This document shows positions 29,313-39,179 of a stretch of 64,000 nt of DNA, in pieces. The stretch spans positions 2,016,001-2,080,000 of the forward strand of contig NZ_CP124535.1 of assembly GCF_029953595.1 (NCBI RefSeq), given 5' to 3'. The stretch's first letter is position 1, and each line of letters begins with the position of its first letter. The DNA is from Fuscovulum ytuae (GTDB taxonomy: Bacteria > Pseudomonadota > Alphaproteobacteria > Rhodobacterales > Rhodobacteraceae). The translations under genes were made by a program, and so were the position numbers. The notes beneath the pieces are model-generated. The model made no database searches. It was not told where the DNA came from and saw nothing but the letters and a program-made list of their open reading frames with translations.

Positions 29313-30851
29313 TCAAGCGAAGTCTTTGGCGAATGCATCAAGCTCCGCGCGGATCGCCTTCTCAAGATCGCCCGCCACCTTGCGGTCGTTCTTGGTGATG
29401 TCTTCCAGCAGCGCCGCGCCCTTGGTGCGCAGATGCTTCAGAAGACCGGCTTCGAAACGGCCCACATCCTTGACCGCCACCTTGTCCAGATAGCCGTTGG
29501 TGCCCGCATAGATCACGCAGACGATTTCGGCATTGGTCAGCGGCGAGTACTGCGGCTGCTTCATCAGTTCCGTCAGACGCGCGCCGCGGTTCAAAAGCTG
29601 CTGCGTCGCGGCATCAAGGTCGGAACCGAACTGCGCAAAGGCCGCCATTTCGCGATACTGCGCCAGTTCCAGCTTCACCTTGCCCGCCACCGACTTCATG
29701 GCCGAGGTTTGCGCCGAAGACCCCACGCGCGACACCGACAGACCGGTGTTCACGGCCGGGCGGATGCCCTGATAGAAGAGTTCGGTTTCAAGGAAGATCT
29801 GCCCGTCGGTGATCGAGATCACGTTCGTCGGAATAAAGGCCGACACGTCGCCGCCCTGCGTTTCGATGATCGGCAGCGCGGTCAGCGAGCCCGAACCGAA
29901 ATCCTCGTTCAGCTTCGACGAACGCTCCAGCAGACGCGAGTGGAGGTAGAACACGTCACCCGGATAGGCTTCACGCCCCGGCGGACGGCGCAGCAGCAGC
30001 GACATCTGACGATAGGCAACAGCCTGCTTCGACAGGTCATCATAGATGATCAAGGCATGGCGGCCGTTGTCGCGGAAATATTCCGCCATCGAGGTCGCGG
30101 CATAAGGCGCAAGGAACTGCATCGGCGCGGGGTCCGACGCGGTGGCGGCCACCACGATCGTGTAGGCAATCGCGCCCGTCTCTTCCAGCTTCTTCACCAG
30201 CTGCGCCACGGTCGAACGCTTCTGCCCGATCGCGACATAGATGCAATACAGCTTCTTCGATTCATCCGAACCGGCGGCCTCGTTATAGACCTTCTGGTTC
30301 AGGATCGTGTCCAGCGCGACGGCGGTCTTGCCGGTCTGGCGGTCGCCGATGATCAGTTCGCGCTGGCCACGGCCAACGGGGATCATCGCGTCCACGGCCT
30401 TCAGGCCGGTCGCCATGGGTTCATGCACCGATTTCCGCGGGATGATGCCGGGGGCCTTCACGTCGGCCACGCGACGCTCGGTCGCCGCGATCGGGCCCTT
30501 GCCGTCGATCGGGTTGCCCAGCGCGTCCACCACGCGGCCCAGAAGCGCGTCACCGGCGGGCACGTCCACGATGGACTTGGTGCGCTTGACGACATCGCCT
30601 TCCTTGATGTCCTGGTCGGACCCGAAGATCACGACGCCGACGTTGTCGACTTCAAGGTTCAGCGCCATGCCGCGGATGCCGCCGGGGAATTCGACCATCT
30701 CGCCGGCCTGGACATTGTCCAGACCATGCACGCGGGCAATCCCGTCGCCGACACTCAGCACACGCCCCACTTCGGCCACTTCGGCGTCCTTGCCGAAGTT
30801 CTTGATCTGCTCCTTGAGGATCGCAGAGATCTCAGCAGCCTGGATTCCCAT
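29313..30851 (-). CDS. atpA: F1 ATP synthase alpha subunit
   Basis: The 512-residue subunit starts [16 protein letters not shown] and has P-loop GDRQTGKT (169-176) and [17 protein letters not shown], the arginine-finger region. Its ATG overlaps the atpH stop by one base (TGATG), so it is coupled to delta. A GTG one codon earlier is possible but unlikely to be used given the overlap. Confidence 0.98.
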   Translation of the reverse strand: MGIQAAEISAILKEQIKNFGKDAEVAEVGRVLSVGDGIARVHGLDNVQAGEMVEFPGGIRGMALNLEVDNVGVVIFGSDQDIKEGDVVKRTKSIVDVPAGDALLGRVVDALGNPIDGKGPIAATERRVADVKAPGIIPRKSVHEPMATGLKAVDAMIPVGRGQRELIIGDRQTGKTAVALDTILNQKVYNEAAGSDESKKLYCIYVAIGQKRSTVAQLVKKLEETGAIAYTIVVAATASDPAPMQFLAPYAATSMAEYFRDNGRHALIIYDDLSKQAVAYRQMSLLLRRPPGREAYPGDVFYLHSRLLERSSKLNEDFGSGSLTALPIIETQGGDVSAFIPTNVISITDGQIFLETELFYQGIRPAVNTGLSVSRVGSSAQTSAMKSVAGKVKLELAQYREMAAFAQFGSDLDAATQQLLNRGARLTELMKQPQYSPLTNAEIVCVIYAGTNGYLDKVAVKDVGRFEAGLLKHLRTKGAALLEDITKNDRKVAGDLEKAIRAELDAFAKDFA

Positions 30852-31411
30852 CACCCAACCTCTTTCATTGCATTCTGGAGAGCCGCGAGCTTCGACCGCA
30901 CCGACGTGTCGATCATGGTCGAGCCCAGCTTGACGACAAGACCGCCGATGAGGCTTTCATCGACGGCAACTTTCAGTTTCACATCCTTGCCGACACGCGC
31001 CTTCAGCGTCGCGGCCAGTTTCTTCGCCTGATCGGCCGACAGCGCAGCGGCGCTGGTGACTTCGGCCGTCACTTCGCCTTTTTCCTCGGCGATGCGGGCC
31101 TTCAGGTCGGCAACCAACGCCGCCAGCACGAACAGGCGGCGCTTCGCAGCCATCAGGGCCAGCGTATTTGCGGTCAGTTCCGACAGTTTCATCTTCTTGG
31201 CCAGCGCGGCAATGGCCGCCGCCTGATCGTCACGGCTGATGACGGGCGAGGCGATCATCTCGCGCAGGTCGGCGCTGGCCTCCAGCGCGGCACCCAAAGC
31301 CTCGGCATCCGCTTCCAGCGCCTTCAGCGCTTTGGCGTCCTTGGCCAGTTCGAACAAGGCAGTGGCATATCTTGCGGCGATGCCGGAGGAGATCGAAGCA
31401 GGTTCGGACAC
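30851..31411 (-). CDS. atpH: F1 ATP synthase delta subunit
   Basis: The best start is a GTG at 31411, giving 186 residues beginning (M)[19 protein letters not shown], the conserved OSCP-type N-terminus that binds the top of alpha. The C-terminal part [22 protein letters not shown] is the usual ending. It joins F1 to the peripheral stalk. The ORF extends 17 codons upstream but that part is not conserved in character. It is the first gene of the operon; F0 genes are not in this window. Confidence 0.95.
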   Translation of the reverse strand: MSEPASISSGIAARYATALFELAKDAKALKALEADAEALGAALEASADLREMIASPVISRDDQAAAIAALAKKMKLSELTANTLALMAAKRRLFVLAALVADLKARIAEEKGEVTAEVTSAAALSADQAKKLAATLKARVGKDVKLKVAVDESLIGGLVVKLGSTMIDTSVRSKLAALQNAMKEVG

Positions 31412-31757
31412 GTCAACCCTTCCGCTGTCAGGACCCCGCACCCGCGCAGGACGCTGGGGCACAAAGGGTCAGTGGGCGCGGGCAACCACCCGCGTCTCTT
31501 GATTTCGCGGCGTCATTAGCAGAGGTCCACCAACCCTGCAACCGGGAAGGTCGCGGGAACGTGACTGTTCCGGTCAGCTTTTCCAGAACGTTAGCGCCCG
31601 ACATCCGCCCCTGCGACTCTTTGCGCCCCCAGACGGGGCCAAACACCGTCGCCGCAGCGCAGAATCACCCGCCCGGCGGCATCGCAAAATCGCTTTGTCA
31701 AAAGCGCAACCTTTGGTAGCATTTTTGTGTTCCGAGTTTCTTTTGTGCGAGTGAATC
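31412..31757. other. Divergent intergenic region between the atp operon and the RTX-like gene
   Basis: This 346-base stretch holds no credible gene and must contain the promoters of both atpHAGDC and the RTX-like gene. On the minus strand TTGCAG, 17 bases, TAATGA is the nearest thing to a promoter for atpH but is weak (3/6 and 2/6). No riboswitch or operator is recognisable. Confidence 0.6.
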
Positions 31758-33836
31758 ATGGGTTTCTTCCTGCTTGCCGGCCTTTTCGCCGCCGCCGCCG
31801 GCGTCAGCTTCATGATGGATGATGATGACGACGACGCGGCCGTCCCCGACGGAACGAATTCCCCCTCCGCCCGCAACGCAGGCGGCGGCAGCGTTGATGA
31901 CGGCGCGGATGACGACGACAACGACACCCCCTCCGGCCCGCGCGGCACGGCTGGGGGAGACGAGTTGATCCTGACCGGGGATGACAGTGTCCATGCGCTT
32001 GGCGGCGACGACACCCTCTCTGCCCGCGGATCAGGCACCGCCTATGGCGATGTCGGGCGGGACACCCTCACCATTTCTGACCGCAGTATCGGCTATGGTG
32101 GCTTCGGCAAAGACCTATTGAAAGGCGCGGACAATAGCGTCCTCTTTGGAGGCGAAAACAACGATGAGTTCATCCAGACCGACCAAAGCTTCGCATATGG
32201 CGGCGCAGGTTCAGACTTCTTTTCTACAGAAGGCTCCAGCACCGCTTATGGCGGCGACGACAACGACGGCTTCGCCGCGGCAGACTCAAGCGTTGTTTAT
32301 GGCGACTCCGGGGACGACTGGCTGCGAACATTCGATAGCAGCACCGCCTATGGTGGCAATGGGGACGACTGGTTGACGGCAGTGGAAGACAGCACCGCCT
32401 ATGGGGGAGCGGGAGACGACACCTTGCGGGGCACCGTAAACACGACCCTCTATGGCAACAACGGAGATGACCAACTCACCTTCCTTCCGGGCCTTGTACT
32501 GGGTATGCCGAATGATCCCTCGGAAACGGGTGCAGGCAAACTCTTCGGCGGTTCCGGGAACGACCGTTTGAATATGGGTCTGACCTTGTCCAGCCAGGAC
32601 GAGCCTATCGAATTTTTTGGTGGAATCGGAGACGACATTGTCATCATCCGCAAGGGCGTGCATGGCTTCGGTGACGCCGGGAATGACACGCTGCTTGCCG
32701 ATATCGGCGGAGAAATCACCGGCGGGGTAGGCAACGACCTATTCTACGTCCAGACTTTGGAAAATTCATTCGCGCCCGATCCGTCCAATACCACAACGAT
32801 CACTGACTTCACCAAATCTCAAGACCGCATCCAAGTCGACATGCAGGGTACGCCCAGCGCGCTTGATCTTACCGATGACGGCATCGACACGACCCTATCC
32901 ATTGTCTGGGAAGAGCCGTACGTTGGCCCCTTTGACACCGTCCCGAACATTTCGACGATCATCGTCAAGGGGGTGACCGGACTGAAGCTTGACGATTTCA
33001 CCTTCAGCCGTGGCACCGTCAGCGCGTTTCTGGCCGATGCTCCGCCCCCGCCCACTGAGGGCCTTTACGACAGCATCACCACCGGGACTGGTGCGGCTGA
33101 CACCATCACGCTGGCCGGAGATCAACCCCTCGCCATGATGGGGGCGGGCAATGACTCCGTCACCGGCGGCGATTCCGCGCGCGCCGGGCGCGTCGGCTTG
33201 GGCGATGGTGACGACATCTACCTCGACAGCGATGGTCGATCCGTCGTCTTTGGAGGCGCAGGCAATGACAGCTTCATCTCGGATGGCACCTTCGCCCCAT
33301 CGGCACAGGACAACTTCTTCGAGGACGAATTCTTTGGGGGCGATGGCGATGATAGCGCCATGCTGCGCGACGACCCGTCGGCCCCTGCGACGGAACTGCG
33401 CTCCGTTCGGGTCTTGATGAATATGGGCGCTGGCAACGATGTCGTCACCGCGGACCTCAATTACGCCCAAGGCCTCGAGATCGGGGACGGATCCGGCGAC
33501 GACACGATCCGCGCATGGATGGGCAGCACTGTCATTTCCGGCGAAGGGAATGACAGCATCACCTTCGGCATCGCGGAAGATCACGTCATCGCAGGCCGCG
33601 CGCCTGCCGAAGTCCGGGACTTATCCGAAAGCGACCAACTTATCCTCGATATCGACAAGGATCTGACCGGTGCTCTGACCACGCGCTACTTTCCGGTCGA
33701 TCCCCTCGATGACATAAACGATGACCCTTACACCGAAATCCTTGTCGGCGACGATCGGGTGGCCATCATCTGGAACCAGAACCTCGCCCTCGACGATCCG
33801 CGTCTGACCATCAACCGTGGCGTCGCCTTCGCCTGA
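31758..33836 (+). CDS. RTX-like calcium-binding repeat protein with 17-residue repeats
   Basis: This 692-residue acidic protein begins with one hydrophobic segment (GFFLLAGLFAAAAGVSF, residues 2-18), directly followed by a poly-Asp stretch (21-26) and a low-complexity acidic linker to about 66. Residues 93-245 hold nine back-to-back repeats of exactly 17 residues with the pattern S-T-A-Y-G-G-x-G-x-D-x-L plus five variable residues, a relative of RTX nonapeptides. More irregular GGxGxD units follow (about 264-350 and 455-600), each block ending in a DxxxSxDRI/Q-type motif as in serralysin-like C-termini. It is probably exported and calcium-binding. No protease or lipase domain is seen. Confidence 0.8.
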   Translation: MGFFLLAGLFAAAAGVSFMMDDDDDDAAVPDGTNSPSARNAGGGSVDDGADDDDNDTPSGPRGTAGGDELILTGDDSVHALGGDDTLSARGSGTAYGDVGRDTLTISDRSIGYGGFGKDLLKGADNSVLFGGENNDEFIQTDQSFAYGGAGSDFFSTEGSSTAYGGDDNDGFAAADSSVVYGDSGDDWLRTFDSSTAYGGNGDDWLTAVEDSTAYGGAGDDTLRGTVNTTLYGNNGDDQLTFLPGLVLGMPNDPSETGAGKLFGGSGNDRLNMGLTLSSQDEPIEFFGGIGDDIVIIRKGVHGFGDAGNDTLLADIGGEITGGVGNDLFYVQTLENSFAPDPSNTTTITDFTKSQDRIQVDMQGTPSALDLTDDGIDTTLSIVWEEPYVGPFDTVPNISTIIVKGVTGLKLDDFTFSRGTVSAFLADAPPPPTEGLYDSITTGTGAADTITLAGDQPLAMMGAGNDSVTGGDSARAGRVGLGDGDDIYLDSDGRSVVFGGAGNDSFISDGTFAPSAQDNFFEDEFFGGDGDDSAMLRDDPSAPATELRSVRVLMNMGAGNDVVTADLNYAQGLEIGDGSGDDTIRAWMGSTVISGEGNDSITFGIAEDHVIAGRAPAEVRDLSESDQLILDIDKDLTGALTTRYFPVDPLDDINDDPYTEILVGDDRVAIIWNQNLALDDPRLTINRGVAFA

Positions 33837-33858
33837 TGGCGGCGCCAAAAGGGGGGGC

Positions 33859-34623
33859 TCACCCCCCCTTCCGGTTCATCGCCGGTTCCGGCACGCCCTT
33901 GCCCACGCCTTCCAGCACCTTCAACGGCCTGCGCGCCAAGGCCCCCAGACCCCCGCGCGTGGGGGCATAGACCTGCTTGCTGGCCTCCACCATCAGCACC
34001 CCCCCCGCCAGCCAAGGACCAAAGCGCCGGCCGATCCCCTCCCAGAAATCCGCCGTGCGCAGCCAGAACCGCGCCGATGACGGCGGCACGAACAGCGCGG
34101 CGCAGGTCCGTTCCGGCGTGAACCCGTGCCGCTTCAGCTGCGTCTCCAGCTGCGTCATCGAATAGGGGCGGCCAAAGCCGAAGGGCGTGCCATCCCGCCG
34201 CGACCACAGCCCCGACCGGTTCGGCACAACGACCAGCGCCTTCCCGCCCGGCCCCAGCACGCGATGCGCCTCTTCCAAAACCGCCGTCGGGTGTTCCGAA
34301 GTCTCCAGCCCGTGCAGCATCACCAGCCGGTCCACCAGCCCGGTCGGCACAGGCCAATGCGTTTCTTCGCAAAGGACGCTGACATTCTCCATCCCGGCAG
34401 GCCAGGGCATCACGCCCTGCGGCCCCGGCATCAGACCGATCACCCGTCGGCTATCGGCCAGATAAGGGCGCAAGAGTGGCACGGCAAAACCGAACCCCGC
34501 CACCGTCTGCCCGCTCTGCACCGGCCAAAGGTCCACGACCCGATCCCGGATCGCCCTTTGCGCCACCCGGCCCAGCTGGGTGCGGTAGTAAAAGTTCCGC
34601 AGGTCCTGCACATCAAGATGCAT
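33859..34623 (-). CDS. Class I SAM-dependent methyltransferase
   Basis: The 254-residue protein starts [19 protein letters not shown] (AGAGG just upstream). The methyltransferase-11-like core spans about 40-150: [15 protein letters not shown] in motif I position, [16 protein letters not shown], and [19 protein letters not shown] (motif post-III). Motif I is unusual (GFGFAVP instead of GCGTG), but the fold looks intact. The substrate is unknown. It is divergent from gloB with 107 bases between, an arrangement I recall in related genomes. The longer upstream frame overlaps gloB's promoter. Confidence 0.85.
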   Translation of the reverse strand: MHLDVQDLRNFYYRTQLGRVAQRAIRDRVVDLWPVQSGQTVAGFGFAVPLLRPYLADSRRVIGLMPGPQGVMPWPAGMENVSVLCEETHWPVPTGLVDRLVMLHGLETSEHPTAVLEEAHRVLGPGGKALVVVPNRSGLWSRRDGTPFGFGRPYSMTQLETQLKRHGFTPERTCAALFVPPSSARFWLRTADFWEGIGRRFGPWLAGGVLMVEASKQVYAPTRGGLGALARRPLKVLEGVGKGVPEPAMNRKGG

Positions 34624-34730
34624 TGCCTCTGGCTCTCTCCCCGGTTCACTCTGTGCATGACGCCCCATCTGGCGCGGAACATGCAAGGCCCCTTCTGCGG
34701 GCCAGTCTACAAAGGATCGGATCAAAGACC

Positions 34731-35498
34731 ATGCCGCTTGAACTTGTCACCCTTCCCTGCCTTGCCGACAACTACGCCTATCTGGTCCATGATCCGGCCA
34801 GCGGCGCAACGGCGGTGGTCGATGTGCCAGAGGCCGCGCCGATCCTTGCCGCGCTGTCCGCGCGCGGCTGGGGGCTGACCGACATCTGGCTCACGCATCA
34901 CCACAATGATCATATCGACGGCGTCCCCGCCCTGCGTTCGGCGACAGGCGCGAAGGTGACGGGGGCCGCCGCCGATGCCCATCGCCTACCGCCCCTCGAC
35001 ACGGCGCTGCCCGACGATGGCACCTTTACCTTTGCGGGCCAGACGGTGGAAACCTTCCCCGTCCCCGGCCACACGATCGGCCATATCGCCTTTCACATCC
35101 CCGCTGCCCACCTTGCCTTCACCGGCGACAGCCTGATGGCCGCGGGCTGCGGCCGCCTCTTCGAAGGCACGCCCGCGCAGATGTGGGCCTCCCTCTCGCG
35201 CCTCGCTGCGCTGCCGGGGGAAACGCTCATCTGCTCGGGCCACGAATACACCACCGGCAATCTGCGTTTCGCCCAGACCCTTGAACCCGCAAACCCCGCG
35301 CTTATCTCTCGTATCGAACGGGTCGCCGGGTTGCGCCGCGAAAGCCTTCCCTCCGTCCCCGTCCCGCTCTCTGAGGAATGCGACACCAACCCTTTCCTGC
35401 GCGCCCACCTGCCCGGCCTGAAGTCCGCCATAGGCCGCCCCGATGCCTCCGACGTCGAAACCTTCGCCGAAATCCGCGCGCGCAAGGACAGGTTCTGA
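34731..35498 (+). CDS. gloB: Hydroxyacylglutathione hydrolase (glyoxalase II)
   Basis: The 255-residue metallo-beta-lactamase-fold enzyme has THHHNDH (about 59-65) as dinuclear metal site, [29 protein letters not shown] and [13 protein letters not shown]. These are diagnostic for glyoxalase II, which hydrolyses S-lactoylglutathione to lactate and glutathione in methylglyoxal detoxification. The start [18 protein letters not shown] is the family N-terminus; the longer open frame overlaps the divergent methyltransferase gene. Confidence 0.95.
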   Translation: MPLELVTLPCLADNYAYLVHDPASGATAVVDVPEAAPILAALSARGWGLTDIWLTHHHNDHIDGVPALRSATGAKVTGAAADAHRLPPLDTALPDDGTFTFAGQTVETFPVPGHTIGHIAFHIPAAHLAFTGDSLMAAGCGRLFEGTPAQMWASLSRLAALPGETLICSGHEYTTGNLRFAQTLEPANPALISRIERVAGLRRESLPSVPVPLSEECDTNPFLRAHLPGLKSAIGRPDASDVETFAEIRARKDRF

Positions 35499-35664
35499 AC
35501 AATGCCTGCCGCATGATGATCACATTTTGCGTCCAGGATGCAGGAAAGCACGAAACTGGCCAGAAAACCCTTGAAGTGGGTCGAAATTAGCCGAACTCTA
35601 ACTGTATGAGGCCACGGTTCGGAGGACCCTCCTCCGCGCCCTGAGAGACAGGAGCACCACAAAC

Positions 35665-37986
35665 GTGCCATCGTTTTCCACCACCCTTGAACAGGCCATC
35701 CACGGCGCCCTGGCCCTCGCCAATGCCCGCCGCCACGAATTGGCGACGCTTGAACATTTGCTGCTCGCGCTGATCGATGAACCCGATGCCGCGCGCGTCA
35801 TGAAAGCCTGCTCGGTCAACCTTGACGAATTGCGCAAGACGCTGATCGATTTCATCGACGACGACCTCTCCACCCTTGTGACGGATGTCGAAGGGTCCGA
35901 GGCTGTGCCCACCGCCGCCTTCCAACGTGTCATCCAGCGCGCGGCGATCCATGTGCAATCGTCGGGCCGGAATGAGGTGACGGGGGCCAATGTCCTTGTC
36001 GCCATCTTCGCGGAACGGGAATCCAACGCCGCCTATTTCCTGCAAGAACAGGACATGACGCGCTACGACGCCGTCAACTTCATCGCCCATGGCGTCGCCA
36101 AGGACCCGTCCTATGGCGAAAGCCGCCCGGTGTCCGGTGCCGATGAAGAACGTCAGGAAACCCCCAAGGCCGAGGCGGGCGAGGCGAAGGAAAGCGCCCT
36201 CTCCAAATATTGCGTCGATCTGAACGTGAAGGCCATCAAGGGCGACGTTGACCCCCTCATCGGCCGCGAGGCCGAGGTGGAGCGTGCGATCCAAGTCCTC
36301 TGCCGCCGCCGCAAGAACAACCCCCTCCTCGTCGGTGATCCCGGCGTGGGCAAGACGGCCATCGCCGAAGGTCTTGCCTGGAAGATCGTCAAGAAAGAGG
36401 TGCCAGAGGTTCTGTCAGGCGCCACGATCTATAGCCTCGACATGGGGGCTCTGCTTGCTGGCACCCGCTATCGCGGCGATTTCGAAGAACGCCTGAAGGC
36501 CGTTGTGAAAGAGATGGAGGATCACCCCGACGGCATCCTCTTCATCGACGAAATTCACACCGTCATTGGTGCCGGTGCCACGTCGGGCGGTGCCATGGAT
36601 GCCTCCAACCTCCTGAAGCCCGCGCTTCAGGGTGGCAAGCTGCGCACCATGGGTTCCACCACCTACAAGGAATTCCGTCAGCACTTCGAAAAGGACCGCG
36701 CCCTGTCGCGGCGCTTCCAGAAGATCGACGTGAACGAACCCACCGTGCCGGATGCGATCAAGATCCTGATGGGCCTCAAACCGCATTTCGAGGAACACCA
36801 CGACCTGCGCTACACCGCCGACGCCATCAAGGCAGCGGTGGAACTGGCGCATCGCTACATCAACGACCGCAAGCTGCCCGACAGCGCCATCGACGTGATC
36901 GACGAGGCAGGGGCGGCCCAGCACCTCTTGCCGGAAAGCAAGCGGCGCAAGACGCTGGGGACGAAAGAGATCGAGGCGGTGGTCGCGAAAATCGCCCGCA
37001 TCCCCCCGAAGAACGTCTCCAAGGACGATGCAGAAACCCTGCGCGATCTGGAAAAGACGCTCAAGCGCGTGGTCTTCGGTCAGGACAAGGCGGTAGAGGC
37101 TCTCTGCGCCTCGATCAAACTCGCCCGCGCTGGCCTGCGCGAACCCGAAAAGCCCATCGGCAACTACCTTTTTGCCGGGCCGACGGGTGTGGGCAAAACC
37201 GAGGTGGCCAAGCAACTGGCAAGCTCGCTGGGCGTGGAACTCCTGCGTTTCGACATGTCGGAATACATGGAGAAACATGCCGTTTCCCGCCTGATCGGCG
37301 CACCTCCGGGCTATGTCGGCTTTGATCAGGGCGGCATGCTCACCGATGGCGTGGACCAGCACCCGCATTGCGTGCTCCTGCTCGATGAAATGGAAAAGGC
37401 GCACCCGGATGTCTACAACATCCTGTTGCAGGTGATGGACCACGGCAAGCTGACCGATCACAACGGTCGGCAGGTCGATTTCCGCAACGTGATCCTGATC
37501 ATGACCTCGAATGCAGGCGCCTCCGAACAGGCCAAGGCCGCCATCGGCTTTGGCCGCGACCGTCGGACGGGCGAAGACACCGCCGCCATCGAACGCACCT
37601 TCACGCCGGAATTCCGCAACCGTCTGGATGCGGTCATCTCCTTCGCGCCCTTGGGCAAGGAGATCATCCTTCAGGTGGTCGAGAAATTCGTCCTCCAGCT
37701 TGAAGCACAGCTCATGGATCGTGGGGTCCATATCGAACTCACGCCCGAGGCTGCCCAATGGCTGGGCGACAAGGGCTATGATGACAAGATGGGCGCGCGT
37801 CCCCTTGGCCGCGTGATCCAGGAACACATCAAGAAGCCGCTGGCCGAAGAACTTCTCTTTGGCAAGCTCACGAAAGGCGGTCTGGTCCGCGTGGCGGTCA
37901 AGGACGATGCGATCGACCTGCAAGTGCAGGAACCGCAAAAGCCCCGCCTCACCGGCCAGAAACCGCCGCTTCTTACCGCGGAATGA
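35665..37986 (+). CDS. clpA: ATP-dependent Clp protease ATP-binding subunit ClpA
   Basis: The 773-residue AAA+ unfoldase starts at a GTG, with AGGAG about 10 bases upstream. The Clp N-domain is at 1-145; the first AAA module has GDPGVGKT (224-231), the second GPTGVGKT (505-512) with the Clp/Hsp100 C-terminal part to about 750. The middle domain is short, separating it from ClpB, and an IGF-type loop region for ClpP docking is expected (FGRD/IGFGRD near 630). It feeds substrates to ClpP. The adaptor gene clpS is not adjacent in this window. It overlaps the M23 peptidase gene by 4 bases. Confidence 0.96.
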   Translation: MPSFSTTLEQAIHGALALANARRHELATLEHLLLALIDEPDAARVMKACSVNLDELRKTLIDFIDDDLSTLVTDVEGSEAVPTAAFQRVIQRAAIHVQSSGRNEVTGANVLVAIFAERESNAAYFLQEQDMTRYDAVNFIAHGVAKDPSYGESRPVSGADEERQETPKAEAGEAKESALSKYCVDLNVKAIKGDVDPLIGREAEVERAIQVLCRRRKNNPLLVGDPGVGKTAIAEGLAWKIVKKEVPEVLSGATIYSLDMGALLAGTRYRGDFEERLKAVVKEMEDHPDGILFIDEIHTVIGAGATSGGAMDASNLLKPALQGGKLRTMGSTTYKEFRQHFEKDRALSRRFQKIDVNEPTVPDAIKILMGLKPHFEEHHDLRYTADAIKAAVELAHRYINDRKLPDSAIDVIDEAGAAQHLLPESKRRKTLGTKEIEAVVAKIARIPPKNVSKDDAETLRDLEKTLKRVVFGQDKAVEALCASIKLARAGLREPEKPIGNYLFAGPTGVGKTEVAKQLASSLGVELLRFDMSEYMEKHAVSRLIGAPPGYVGFDQGGMLTDGVDQHPHCVLLLDEMEKAHPDVYNILLQVMDHGKLTDHNGRQVDFRNVILIMTSNAGASEQAKAAIGFGRDRRTGEDTAAIERTFTPEFRNRLDAVISFAPLGKEIILQVVEKFVLQLEAQLMDRGVHIELTPEAAQWLGDKGYDDKMGARPLGRVIQEHIKKPLAEELLFGKLTKGGLVRVAVKDDAIDLQVQEPQKPRLTGQKPPLLTAE

Positions 37987-38945
37987 TCCGCTCTGCGGCA
38001 GCACTGACATTGGCCCTCGCCACCTCGGCGGGGGCCTTTGAATTGGGCCTGCCCATCGCCTGCACCTTGGGCGAGGATTGCCATATCCAGAACCATTTCG
38101 ACCGCGACCCCGGCCCCGGCATGGCCGATCTGGCCTGCGGCCATCTCACCTATAACGGCCACGACGGCACCGATTTCGCGCTGGACGATCTGGCCGCGAT
38201 GCAGGCGGGCGTCCCAGTCCTTGCCTCTGCCCCCGGCAGGGTGACGGGCGTCCGTGACGGGATGGCGGATATCGCCATCTCCGACCCCGCCGCCCCACCG
38301 CTTGAGGGGCGCGATTGCGGCAATGGCGTTGTGATCGACCACGGCAATGGCTGGCAAACCCAATATTGCCACCTCAAACGTGGCTCCATCGCCGTGCGCA
38401 GTGGCGATCAGGTGGACACTGGCGCCCAACTCGGCCTTGTGGGCCTGTCGGGCAATACCGAATTCCCGCATGTCCATATCGCTGTCCGCAAGGATGGCGT
38501 GGCGCTTGATCCTTTCGCACCCGATGCCGCCACTCCGGCCTGCGGTGCGCCCATCGATGGCCAGCTCTGGGCCACCCCCATCGCCTATGATCCCTTCGGT
38601 TTCACCGGCGCAGGCTTTGCCACCGCCGTCCCCGAATGGCAGGCCATCAAGGACGGCCTGCCCAGCCCTGCCACGCTGCCGACCGACACCCCCGCCCTCG
38701 TCTTCTGGGCCACCTATTTCGGCCCGAAACAGGGCGATACCCTCACCCTCACCATCACCGGCCCGGGGGGAGAGGTCTTTCGCCAAGACGTCGCCATCGA
38801 CCGCACGCAGGCCGTGGCCTTCCGCGCGGGCGGCAAACGCACGCCCCCCGGCGGCTGGCCTGCGGGTGATTACCGGGGCGAGGCTGTCTTGACCCGCAAT
38901 GGCGCGGAACTCGGCCGCCAATCGGCAACCCTGACGCTGCAATAG
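37983..38945 (+). CDS. M23 family metallopeptidase (LytM-type), secreted
   Basis: The 320-residue precursor has a signal peptide ([18 protein letters not shown]). The LytM zinc site is complete: His60 and Asp64 in GHDGTDF, and His162-x-His164 in FPHVHIAV, with catalytic-type His in QYCHL. It would cleave peptidoglycan cross-links or act on the cell wall in the periplasm. The C-terminal 100 residues form an Ig-like sandwich without known name. Its ATG overlaps the clpA stop (ATGA), an odd coupling of a cytosolic unfoldase with an exported hydrolase. Confidence 0.9.
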   Translation: MIRSAAALTLALATSAGAFELGLPIACTLGEDCHIQNHFDRDPGPGMADLACGHLTYNGHDGTDFALDDLAAMQAGVPVLASAPGRVTGVRDGMADIAISDPAAPPLEGRDCGNGVVIDHGNGWQTQYCHLKRGSIAVRSGDQVDTGAQLGLVGLSGNTEFPHVHIAVRKDGVALDPFAPDAATPACGAPIDGQLWATPIAYDPFGFTGAGFATAVPEWQAIKDGLPSPATLPTDTPALVFWATYFGPKQGDTLTLTITGPGGEVFRQDVAIDRTQAVAFRAGGKRTPPGGWPAGDYRGEAVLTRNGAELGRQSATLTLQ

Positions 38946-39087
38946 CCAATCGCGCCCGCCCCCCGCGCCGGGGCCCCATGGGTTTCAAAAGGCCACGGCA
39001 CAAGGCTGGGGCGGGGCCACCCCTGCAGAATCGCACCGTTAACCATGAATCGACACCGATCCCTGCCGAAATTTGTATGAACACTTT

Positions 39088-39130
39088 GCTGCACAAAAGG
39101 CGGCACAAAACAGGGCACAACCGTTATCGG
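39088..39130. repeat. 43-bp dispersed repeat with three 12-bp iterations, copy 1
   Basis: Three units beginning GCACAA recur every 12 bases and end in CCGTTATCGG. 39 of 43 bases match copy 2 at 56098-56140. It lies between convergent genes. The rest of the 234-base gap 38946-39179 shows no gene. Confidence 0.75.
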
Positions 39131-39179
39131 TCATATCTCTGAAATCAAAGGGAAAAACTGGCGATCTTAACGCCTGTCT

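Noticed and set aside
31758..33836. CRISPR-like or satellite DNA at the RTX gene
   Set aside because: The periodicity is at the protein level (17 codons); the DNA units differ widely and the frame is open throughout.
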